A stretch of 40,376 nt of DNA, from positions 1-40,376 of the forward strand of contig DAHUYF010000078.1 in NCBI GenBank assembly GCA_027315365.1, read 5' to 3'. Under the pieces are notes generated by a model, which was given only the letters and a program-made list of their open reading frames with translations, did no database searches and had not been told where the DNA came from. Of the stretch, positions 31,920-39,500 are shown piece by piece. The stretch's first letter is position 1; each line of letters starts with the position of its first letter. The position numbers were made by a program, and so were the translations under genes. The stretch comes from Rhodospirillales bacterium. GTDB lineage: Bacteria; Pseudomonadota; Alphaproteobacteria; ATCC43930; CGMCC-115725.

Positions 31920-32535
31920 CGCGCATCCAGCGCGTCGCCGGCGTGCCGCGCCGGCCGGCGACCGCGGCGTCTTCTTCCGCCATTGGCTGCGCAATCCGCT
32001 CGGCATCGGCGCGCTGCTGCCGAGCGGCGCCAAGGTGGCGCGCGGCATGGCGCGCGAATTGCGGCTCGATCAGCCCGGCACGATTCTCGAGCTCGGCGGC
32101 GGCACCGGCGGCGTCACGCGCGGCATCCTCGGCGCCGGCTGCCCGATCGAGCGGCTCGTGGTGGTCGAGCGCGAGCCGGCTCTCGCGCGCTATCTCGAGC
32201 GCCGCTTCGCCGGCCTGCGCGTCATCTGCGGCGATGCCTGCGAGGCCGAGAGCCTGCTCGCCGCCGCCGGCGTCGAGCGGCTGACCACGGTGGTCTCGAG
32301 CCTGCCGATCAAGTGGTTCCCGCGCGCGGCACAGCGCGCCGTGCTCGACGCCTGCTTCCGCCGGCTCGGCCCCGAGGGCAGCTTCGTCCAGCTCACCAAC
32401 GCTCTGGCCTCGCCGATCCCGGCGGCGGCACTCGACCTCGCGGGCGAGGAAGTGATGCGCATCTGGGCGCATTTCCTGCCGGTGCAGATCTGGCGCTACC
32501 GGCGGCCGCGCCGCGGCGCCGCGGCCGCCTCGTGA
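31891..32535 (+). CDS. Class I SAM-dependent methyltransferase, phospholipid N-methyltransferase-like
   Basis: A 214-residue methyltransferase. Motif I is ILELGGGTGGVTRGIL (SAM-binding Gly-rich loop), the acidic ribose-binding residue is in VVVEREPALARYLERRF, and motif II/III regions are VICGDACEAE and VVSSLPIKWFP. The pattern FFRHWLRNPLGIGALLPSG ahead of motif I is the hallmark of the PmtA-type phosphatidylethanolamine N-methyltransferases and rRNA dimethylase-like relatives. Lipid methylation is inferred. ATG 31891 has no Shine-Dalgarno; GTG 31912 is a possible shorter start. The gene abuts the LpxH-like gene, with which it likely forms an operon. Confidence 0.85.
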   Translation: MPDAPSPVLDAHPARRRRAAPAGDRGVFFRHWLRNPLGIGALLPSGAKVARGMARELRLDQPGTILELGGGTGGVTRGILGAGCPIERLVVVEREPALARYLERRFAGLRVICGDACEAESLLAAAGVERLTTVVSSLPIKWFPRAAQRAVLDACFRRLGPEGSFVQLTNALASPIPAAALDLAGEEVMRIWAHFLPVQIWRYRRPRRGAAAAS

Positions 32536-32537
32536 CG

Positions 32538-33350
32538 ATGCTGCCGCAGCAGTTCCGCACCATCTGGATTTCCGACGTGCATCTCGGCACGCGCGGCTGC
32601 AAGGCCGAGTTCCTGCTCGACTTCCTGCGCCACACCGAGTCCGAATACCTCTACCTCGTCGGCGACATCGTCGATGGCTGGCGCTTGAGGCGCTCGTGGT
32701 ACTGGGCGCAGAGCCACAACGACGTCATCCAGAAGGTGCTGCGCAAGGCGCGCAAGGGCACCAAGGTCATCTACGTCCCGGGCAACCACGACGAATGGCT
32801 GCGCGACTATACCGAGCTGCAACTGGGCGGCGTCTGGCTGCTCGACCAGGTGGTGCACGTCACCGCCGACGGACGCAAGCTGCTGGTGCTGCACGGCGAC
32901 GCCTTCGACGGCGTCGTGCGCTACGCGCGATGGCTGGCGCTGCTCGGCGACTGGGCCTATACCGCGGTGCTCCAGTTCAATCACTACTTCAACGTGGTGC
33001 GCCGGCGCTTCGGCTATCCCTACTGGTCGCTCTCCGCCTATCTCAAGAGCCGCGTCAAGAACGCGGTCGAATTCGTCAGCAACTTCGCCGACGCCATCGC
33101 CGACGAAGCGAAGAAGCGCGGCGTCGACGGCGTCGTCTGCGGTCATATCCATCAGGCCGAGATGCGCAGCATCGGCGGCGTGCTCTATTGCAACGACGGC
33201 GATTGGGTCGAAAGCTGCACCGCGCTGGTCGAGCACGAGGATGGCCGGCTGGAGATCCTGCGCTGGGCCGAGCTGCGCGCGCTCGACCCGCTGGCCTTGC
33301 GCAACGGCAAGCAGCGCGAGCTGGTGACGGTGGGCGCGGACGGATCGTGA
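32538..33350 (+). CDS. LpxH-like metallophosphoesterase (UDP-2,3-diacylglucosamine pyrophosphatase family)
   Basis: A 270-residue calcineurin-like phosphoesterase. All metal-binding motifs are in order: SDVHLG, GDIVDGW, GNHDEW, LHGDAFDG and GHIHQAE. The family includes LpxH, which cleaves UDP-2,3-diacylglucosamine in lipid A synthesis, but this branch is longer and clusters with a GT4 glycosyltransferase in many alphaproteobacteria, so another diphosphate lipid or nucleotide substrate is possible. ATG 32538 follows the methyltransferase stop by two bases; a GTG at 32532 overlaps that stop (GTGA) and is an equally good start. The next gene starts at a GTG that overlaps this stop. Confidence 0.9.
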   Translation: MLPQQFRTIWISDVHLGTRGCKAEFLLDFLRHTESEYLYLVGDIVDGWRLRRSWYWAQSHNDVIQKVLRKARKGTKVIYVPGNHDEWLRDYTELQLGGVWLLDQVVHVTADGRKLLVLHGDAFDGVVRYARWLALLGDWAYTAVLQFNHYFNVVRRRFGYPYWSLSAYLKSRVKNAVEFVSNFADAIADEAKKRGVDGVVCGHIHQAEMRSIGGVLYCNDGDWVESCTALVEHEDGRLEILRWAELRALDPLALRNGKQRELVTVGADGS

Positions 33351-34351
33351 GGATCGCTCTCGTCAGTGACGCCTGGGCGCCGCAGATCAACGGCGTCGTC
33401 CGCACGCTGACCATGCTGATGCGCGAGCTGGGCAAGCGCGGCCACGAGGTGGTGCGCATCACGCCCGATCTCTTCCGCACGCTGCCCTGCCCCACCTATC
33501 CCGAGATCCGCCTGGCGATCCATCCCGGCCGGCGCGTCGCCGACATGATGGCGGCGGCGCGTCCGGACGCCATCCACATCACCACCGAGGGGCCGCTCGG
33601 CATCGCCGCGCGGCGCTATTGCCTGCGGCGCGGCTACGGCTTCACCACCGCCTTCCACACGCGCTTTCCCGAATACGTCGCGGCGCGCTTCTGCGTGCCG
33701 CTGTCGCTGAGCTATGCGCTGATGCGGCGCTTCCACGCGCCGTCGCGCGGCGTGATGGTGGCCACCGACACGGTGCGCAACGAGCTGGCCGCGCGGGGCT
33801 TCGGCAATTTGCGGCGCTGGAGCCGCGGCGTCGATGCCGAGGTCTACGATCCCGCGCTGCGCGGCGCGCTGGACGGGCTGGCGCGGCCGATCTTCCTCTC
33901 CGTCGGTCGCGTCGCGGTGGAGAAGAACTTCGAGGCGTTCCTGAAGCTCGACCTGCCGGGCTCCAAGGTGGTGGTCGGCGACGGGCCGCTGCTGGAGACG
34001 CTGCGCCGCCGCCACCCCGAGGCGCATTTCCTCGGCAAGCGCGAGGGACGCGAGCTGGCGCGCGTCTACGCCTCGGCGGACGTCTTCGTCTTCCCGAGCC
34101 GCACCGACACCTTCGGGCTGGTGCTGCTGGAAGCGCTCGCCTCGGGCCTGCCGGTCGCGGCCTATCCGGTGCCGGGACCGCTCGACGTCATCGGCGGCAG
34201 CGGCGCGGGCGTGCTCGGCGAGGATCTCGGCCGCGCCGCGCTCGCCGCGCTCGACATTCCGCGCGAGCACTGCCGCACGCATGCGCTGCGCTATACCTGG
34301 ACCGCCTCGGCCGATCAGTTCGTCGACAATCTCTGGCCGCTCGAGGCCTAA
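33347..34351 (+). CDS. GT4 family glycosyltransferase
   Basis: A 334-residue glycosyltransferase with the GT-B fold. The start VRIALVSDAWAPQINGVVRT contains the N-terminal Rossmann motif of MgtA/PimB-type enzymes that add sugars to lipids. The C-terminal domain has LSVGRVAVEKNFEAFLKLDL, then ASADVFVFPSRTDTFGLVLL and EALASGLPV, with the E-x7-E donor-binding pair. The sugar donor and acceptor are not known; a mannosyl or glucosyl transfer to diacylglycerol-type lipid is a guess. GTG 33347 overlaps the phosphoesterase stop (GTGA), so translation is coupled. The operon with a lipid-type methyltransferase and an LpxH-like enzyme supports a role in membrane lipid or glycolipid synthesis. Confidence 0.9.
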   Translation: MRIALVSDAWAPQINGVVRTLTMLMRELGKRGHEVVRITPDLFRTLPCPTYPEIRLAIHPGRRVADMMAAARPDAIHITTEGPLGIAARRYCLRRGYGFTTAFHTRFPEYVAARFCVPLSLSYALMRRFHAPSRGVMVATDTVRNELAARGFGNLRRWSRGVDAEVYDPALRGALDGLARPIFLSVGRVAVEKNFEAFLKLDLPGSKVVVGDGPLLETLRRRHPEAHFLGKREGRELARVYASADVFVFPSRTDTFGLVLLEALASGLPVAAYPVPGPLDVIGGSGAGVLGEDLGRAALAALDIPREHCRTHALRYTWTASADQFVDNLWPLEA

Positions 34352-34378
34352 GGCGGCAAGAGAATCGCCGGCTGTCGC

Positions 34379-34445
34379 GCGGGCTCTCGCGGCTGCACGA
34401 GCAACCGCTGTCGCCCGCCAGCGACGACGCCGCGCGTCACGCTAG
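34379..34445. repeat. Dispersed intergenic repeat, copy B
   Basis: It matches copy A at 25874-25940 without gaps at 57 of 67 positions. The central hairpin is GCGGCTGC-ACGA-GCAACCGC with one mispair. It begins 27 bases after the GT4 stop, and its last four bases carry the TAG stop of the convergent cupin gene (34444-34442), so it touches both transcripts. Confidence 0.7.
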
Positions 34446-34957
34446 AGCACCCGCCAGTCCTTCGTTCCCGGCTCCGCATTGTGGAAGGCGATCGGCCCCA
34501 TGCCGCAGATGGCGATGACCGCCGGCTCCGTGCCGCCTTTCTTCACCCCATCATAGTGCGGCGTGCGCGCGACGCGGCGGACGAAGCTGCCGGGGGTCAC
34601 CGGCACCGTGCTCTCGGGATCGAACCTGGCGCCGCTGGTCACCCACCAGGTGCCGGAGACCACGACGCAGTAGCGATCCTCCTCGTACCAGTGCGGCGCG
34701 CTCATATAGCCGGGATGCCATTTGACCAGATAGTAATAGAGGCCCGGCGCCGACGGCTTGCTCCACAGCGGCGCGGTCTCGACGCTGTCGGCGGGAAATC
34801 CCGCCTGCGCCGACCAGCGGAGATCGGCCGGCGGCGTGACGATGGTCATGCTCGGATCGGGCGCGGCGGCGGCGGCGGCGGCGGCGAGCACGCCCGGCAA
34901 AGCGGCAAGCAGCGGCGCGATCAGCAAGTCGCGTCGCGTGGCGATCGGCATCTCCAT
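34442..34957 (-). CDS. Exported cupin-domain protein with a Tat-like signal
   Basis: A 171-residue protein. The N-terminus has a twin-arginine signal (ATRRDLLIAPLLAALPG) followed by a run of Ala encoded by a GCG repeat, and probable cleavage near residue 32. The mature part is a single cupin barrel: PHWYEEDRYCVVVSGTWW with the usual His and Glu ligands, and PGSFVRRVARTPHYDGVKKG with a second His. It is presumably a periplasmic protein with a bound metal; the activity is not known. GAGG lies about six bases before ATG 34957. A nearby second ATG (34951) is less likely. The gene converges on GT4 across the dispersed repeat. Confidence 0.85.
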   Translation of the reverse strand: MEMPIATRRDLLIAPLLAALPGVLAAAAAAAAPDPSMTIVTPPADLRWSAQAGFPADSVETAPLWSKPSAPGLYYYLVKWHPGYMSAPHWYEEDRYCVVVSGTWWVTSGARFDPESTVPVTPGSFVRRVARTPHYDGVKKGGTEPAVIAICGMGPIAFHNAEPGTKDWRVL

Positions 34958-35023
34958 GGCGCACCTCGTTCCTGACCTCGGCGTCTCCTACACCGCGGCG
35001 CCGGCGCCGGCAACCACGCCCGG

Positions 35024-35446
35024 TCAGTCGCTCTCGGGCGCGCCCTGGCGCATCCGCTTGGTGCGCCCCCGCGCCGCCTTCGAGGCAAGCCGCCGCTCGC
35101 GCGAGCCGCGGGTCGGCCGGCTCGGCCGCCGCCGCTTCGGCACCACCGCGGCGCGGCGGATGAGGTCGAGCAGCCGCTCAAGCGCATCGGCGCGATTGCG
35201 CTCGCGGGTGCGGAAGCGCTCGGCGGTGATCACCACCACGCCGTCCTTGGTCATCCGCCGCCCGGCAAGGCCCGCGAGCCGCCGGCGGACGCCCTCGTCG
35301 AGCGCCGGCGAGCGCGCGGCGTCGAAGCGCAACTGCACCGCGGTCGCCACCTTGTTGACGTTCTGCCCGCCCGGCCCGCCGGCGCGGATATAGCGCTCCT
35401 CGATCTCGCGCTCGTCGAGCGCGATGTGCGGCGTCACCGGGATCAT
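35024..35446 (-). CDS. arfB: Alternative ribosome-rescue factor ArfB (YaeJ)
   Basis: A 140-residue class I release factor-like protein. It has the catalytic GGQ at residues 26-28 in RAGGPGGQNVNKVA and lacks the codon-recognition domain. The Arg/Lys-rich C-terminal tail (RRRPSRPTRGSRERRLASKA) fills the empty mRNA channel in stalled ribosomes. ArfB hydrolyses peptidyl-tRNA on stalled ribosomes when trans-translation is insufficient. ATG 35446 is preceded by GCTATCAT (minus strand) with no Shine-Dalgarno, suggesting a leaderless mRNA. It is a single gene, divergent from the SDR gene, and separated from the cupin gene by 66 bases. Confidence 0.95.
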   Translation of the reverse strand: MIPVTPHIALDEREIEERYIRAGGPGGQNVNKVATAVQLRFDAARSPALDEGVRRRLAGLAGRRMTKDGVVVITAERFRTRERNRADALERLLDLIRRAAVVPKRRRPSRPTRGSRERRLASKAARGRTKRMRQGAPESD

Positions 35447-35453
35447 GGGCGCG

Positions 35454-35461
35454 ATGATAGC
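35454..35461 (-). promoter_or_regulatory. GCTATCAT -10 box seven bases before the arfB start
   Basis: On the minus strand GCTATCAT ends seven bases before the arfB ATG. It agrees with the first four bases of the GCTAnAwC -10 consensus. No ribosome-binding site lies between them. The predicted start point falls at or next to the ATG. Confidence 0.35.
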
Positions 35462-35561
35462 AGATCGCGATACGCCGCCGCGCCTCGCCGGAAGCGATTG
35501 ATTTCTGCCGCCGGGCCTGCGCACCCTCTCTCTCGCGTGTGGCGAACGGGGAGAAAAGAAA

Positions 35562-36350
35562 ATGGGTCGGCTCGAGGGCAAGCGCGCGATCGTCACCGGG
35601 GCGGGCAGCGGCATCGGCCGCGCCAGCGCCAAGCTCTTCGCCGCCGAGGGCGCGGCGGTGCTGGTGGTCGACAAGGTGCCGCCGGCGATCGAGGCGACCG
35701 CGGCCGAGATCAAGGCCGCCGGCGGCCGCGCCATCGCGGTGGCCGGCGATGCCGGCGCCGAGGCCGATGTCCAGGGTTTCATTCAGAAGGCGGTCAAGGA
35801 GCTCGGCGGCATCGACGTGATCTTCGCCAATGCCGGCATCAGCGGCGGGCTGGTGCCGCTCTTCGAGCAGTCGGTCGAGCTGTGGCGGGAGATCCTGCGG
35901 GTCAACCTGATCGGCCCGTTCCTGGCCATCCGCCATGGCGGCCCGATCATGGTCAAGCAGGGCAAGGGCTCGATCATCTGCACCGCCTCGGTGGCGGGCT
36001 TGCGCGCCAATGCCGGCGGCAATCCCTACAGCGCCAGCAAGGCCGGGGTCATCAGCCTGGTCCAGACCAGCGCCAACGCGCTCGCCGGCACCGGCGTCCG
36101 GGTCAATGCCATCTGCCCGGGCCTGATCGAGACCGGCATGACCCGGCCGATCTTCGAGCGCGCGAAGGAGCATGGCACGGCCGACAAGATCGGCCAGCTC
36201 AACCCGCTGCAGCGCGCCGGCGAACCCGCCGAAATCGCCGCCATGGCACTCTTCCTGGCGAGCGATGACGCCTCCTATGTCAACGGCCAAGCCATTGCCG
36301 TGGATGGCGGATTGTCGAGCACCCACCCCTTCGCCCGCAGCCGGCGCTGA
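35562..36350 (+). CDS. Short-chain dehydrogenase/reductase family oxidoreductase
   Basis: A 262-residue classical SDR. The nucleotide-binding loop TGAGSGIG is at 12-19, followed by D37 after strand 2 (VVDKVP), which favours NAD over NADP. NAG (90-92), catalytic S143, Y156 and K160 (YSASKAG) and the PG motif ([10 protein letters not shown]) are all present. The C-terminal [16 protein letters not shown] is typical. It would oxidise or reduce a small alcohol or ketone; the substrate is unknown. GGAGA precedes ATG 35562 by a spacer of about seven A/G bases. A perfect GC hairpin starts five bases after its stop, ending a monocistronic unit. Confidence 0.92.
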   Translation: MGRLEGKRAIVTGAGSGIGRASAKLFAAEGAAVLVVDKVPPAIEATAAEIKAAGGRAIAVAGDAGAEADVQGFIQKAVKELGGIDVIFANAGISGGLVPLFEQSVELWREILRVNLIGPFLAIRHGGPIMVKQGKGSIICTASVAGLRANAGGNPYSASKAGVISLVQTSANALAGTGVRVNAICPGLIETGMTRPIFERAKEHGTADKIGQLNPLQRAGEPAEIAAMALFLASDDASYVNGQAIAVDGGLSSTHPFARSRR

Positions 36351-36354
36351 CGCT

Positions 36355-36371
36355 CGCCGGCGCGGCCGGCG
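36355..36371 (+). terminator. GC-rich hairpin after the SDR gene
   Basis: CGCCGGC (36355-36361) and GCCGGCG (36365-36371) pair exactly around a three-base GCG loop, and CTCTTGACT follows. It lies four bases past the SDR stop and is well placed to separate SDR from gltB transcription. Confidence 0.5.
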
Positions 36372-36484
36372 CTCTTGACTCGGACGGAGCCGGCCGCGAT
36401 GCTCGCAGCCAGAGGCGCGAGACCGGGGGCGCCGCCCCGCCGGGCGACCGTCTTGGGGAGAGTACATCGCCACGGCGCCGGCAT

Positions 36485-36500
36485 GACGGGTACACCCGTC
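36485..36500. promoter_or_regulatory. Inverted repeat upstream of gltB
   Basis: GACGGGT (36485-36491) and ACCCGTC (36494-36500) are exact reverse complements separated by two bases. It sits about 80 bases ahead of gltB in its only upstream spacer. It may bind a dimeric regulator of nitrogen or glutamate metabolism; I recognise no named consensus (not an NtrC or Lrp site by eye). Confidence 0.4.
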
Positions 36501-36579
36501 GGGCGCTGACGGGCGGTTGTCGCGTTTGTATGCAGCGAGTTCCGCGCGCGGCCGAGGGGGTGATAGGGTGGATTCCGTG

Positions 36580-39500
36580 ATGCCGACGAGGCAGGGCCTC
36601 TACGATCCGCGCAACGAGCATGATGCGTGCGGCGTCGGCTTCATTGCCCATATCAAGAACCGCAAGAGCCACGCCATCGTCGCCGACGGCATCCGCATCC
36701 TGCTGAACCTCGCCCATCGCGGCGCGGTGGCGGCCGATCCGCTCGCCGGCGACGGCGCCGGCCTGCTCATCCAGCTTCCCGACAAGCTCTTCCGCGCCGA
36801 GGCCAAGCGCCTGGGCTTCGCGCTGCCCAAGCCCGGCCAGTACGGCGTCGGCATGATGTTCCTGCCGCGCAACCCCGCCACCCGCCAAGCCTGCGAGGAG
36901 ACGCTCGAATACTACATAGAGGCCGAGGGCCAGCGCGTGCTCGGCTGGCGCGACGTGCCGGTGGACAGCTCCGTGCTCGGCGACAGCATCAAGCCGGTCG
37001 AGCCGGTCATCCGCCAGGTGTTCATCGCCCGCGGCGCGAATTGCGAGGATCTCGACGCCTTCGAGCGCAAGCTGTTCGTCATCCGCAAGCAGACCCATCT
37101 CAGCATCCGCGCCCGCCGACTGCCCGAGCAGAGCGCCTTCTACATCGCCAGCCTCTCGGCCCGCACCATCATCTACAAGGGCATGATCATCCCCGAGCGG
37201 CTGTCGCTCTATTACGGCGATGTCGGCGACAAGCGCTGCGAATCGGCGCTGGCGCTGGTGCATGCGCGCTTCTCGACCAACACCTTCCCGTCCTGGGAAC
37301 TGGCGCATCCCTTCCGCTATCTCGCGCATAACGGCGAGATCAATACGCTGCGCGGCAACATCAACTGGATGATGGCGCGCCGCCATTCCATGACCTCGGA
37401 CGTGCTGGGCGGCGACCTGGAGAAGCTGTGGCCGCTGATCGGCGACGGCAATTCTGATTCGGCAACGCTCGACAACTGCCTCGAGCTGCTCATCGCCGGC
37501 GGCTACTCGCTGCCGCATGCGCTGATGCTGATGATCCCCGAGGCCTGGGCGGGCAACGAGCTGATGGACCCGCAGCGCCGCGCCTTCTACGAGTACCATG
37601 CGGCGCTGATGGAGCCGTGGGACGGGCCGGCGGCGCTCGCCTTCACCGACGGCCGCCAGATCGGCGCGACGCTCGACCGCAACGGGCTCCGTCCGGCGCG
37701 CTTCATCGTCACCGACGACGACCTCATGATCATGGCGTCGGAAGCCGGCGTGCTCGACATCCCCGAGGAGCGCATCACCCGCAAATGGCGGCTCGAGCCG
37801 GGCAAGATGCTGCTGGTCGACCTCGAGCGCGGCCGCATCATCGACGACGCCGAGCTCAAGGCGGAGATGGCGTCGGCCAAGCCCTATCAGCAATGGCTCG
37901 ACGAGACCCAGATCAAGCTCGAGACGCTGCCCGACGAGATCGCGCCGATGGCGCCGCCGGCCGCGGTGCTGCTCGATCGCCAGCAGGCCTTCGGCTACAC
38001 CCAGGAGGACGTCAAGTTCTTCCTGCGGCCGATGGCGCTGGCCGGCGACGATTCCGTGGGCTCGATGGGCCGCGACACGCCGCTCGCCGTGCTGTCGCGC
38101 CGGCCGAAGCTGCTCTTCGACTATTTCCAGCAGCGCTTCGCCCAGGTCACCAACCCGCCGATCGATTCGATCCGCGAGGAGCTGGTGATGTCGCTGGTCT
38201 CGCTGGTGGGGCCGCGGCCGAACCTGCTCGATCTCGAGACCGGCGGCAAGCACATCCGCCTCGAGCTGAAGCACCCGATCCTGACCAACGTCGATCTCGA
38301 GAAGATCCGGCGCATCGAGGACAATACCGGCGGCAAGTTCAAGACCTACACGCTGTCGATCTGCTATCCCGCCGAGGAAGGCGCCGCCGGCATGGCGCGG
38401 GCGGTGGAGCATATCTGCAAGCGCGCCGAGGACGTGGTGCGCGCCGGGCACAACCTGCTCGTGCTCTCCGACCGCGCGCTCGACGCCGAGCATATCGCGG
38501 TGCCGTCGCTGCTCGCGGTCGCCGCCGTCCATCACCACCTCATCCGCGGCGGGCTCAGGACCGAAGTCGGCCTCGTGGTCGAGACCGGCGAGGCGCGCCA
38601 GCTCCATGATTTCTGCCTGCTCGCCGGCTACGGCGCCGAGGCGATCAATCCCTATCTCGCCTTCGACACCATCGCGGCGCAGCGCCGCGAGCTCGGCACC
38701 GTCACCGAGGCAGAGGCGCACAAGCGCTACATCAAGGCGGTGACCAAGGGCATCATGAAGGTGATGTCCAAGATGGGCATTTGCACCTTCCAATCCTATT
38801 GCGGGGCGCAGATCTTCGATGCGATCGGCCTCAACGCCGCCTTCCTCGACAAATACTTCACCGGCACGGTCTCGGCCATTGGCGGCGCCGGTCTTGCGGA
38901 GATCGCCGAGGAGAGTGCACGCCGTCATCGCCTGGCCTTTGGCGACGCGCCCAATTATCGCGACGCGCTCGATGTCGGCGGCGAGCTCGCCTTCCGTGTC
39001 AGTGGCGAGACCCATGTCTGGACCTCGGACACGGTGTCGCTGCTGCAGCACGCGGTGCGCGGCAACAATTATCGCAAGTTCAAAGAATACACCCGCCGCG
39101 TCGGCGATCAGGAGGAAGGGCTTATCTCGCTGCGCGGGCTGCTCGACTTCGATACCGCGGCGGCGCCGGTGCCGATCGAGGAGGTCGAACCGGCGAGCGA
39201 GATCGTCAAGCGCTTCTCGACCGGCGCGATGTCCTTCGGCTCGATCTCGTGGGAGGCGCATACCACCCTGGCGATCGCCATGAACCGCTTGGGCGGACGC
39301 TCCAATACCGGCGAGGGCGGCGAGGACCCGCAGCGCTACAAGCCGCTGCCCAACGGCGATTCCATGCGCTCGGCGATCAAGCAGGTCGCCTCGGGCCGGT
39401 TCGGCGTCAATATCGAGTATCTCGTCAACGCCCGCGAGCTGCAGATCAAGATGGCGCAAGGCGCGAAGCCGGGTGAGGGCGGACAGCTGCCTGGCCACAA

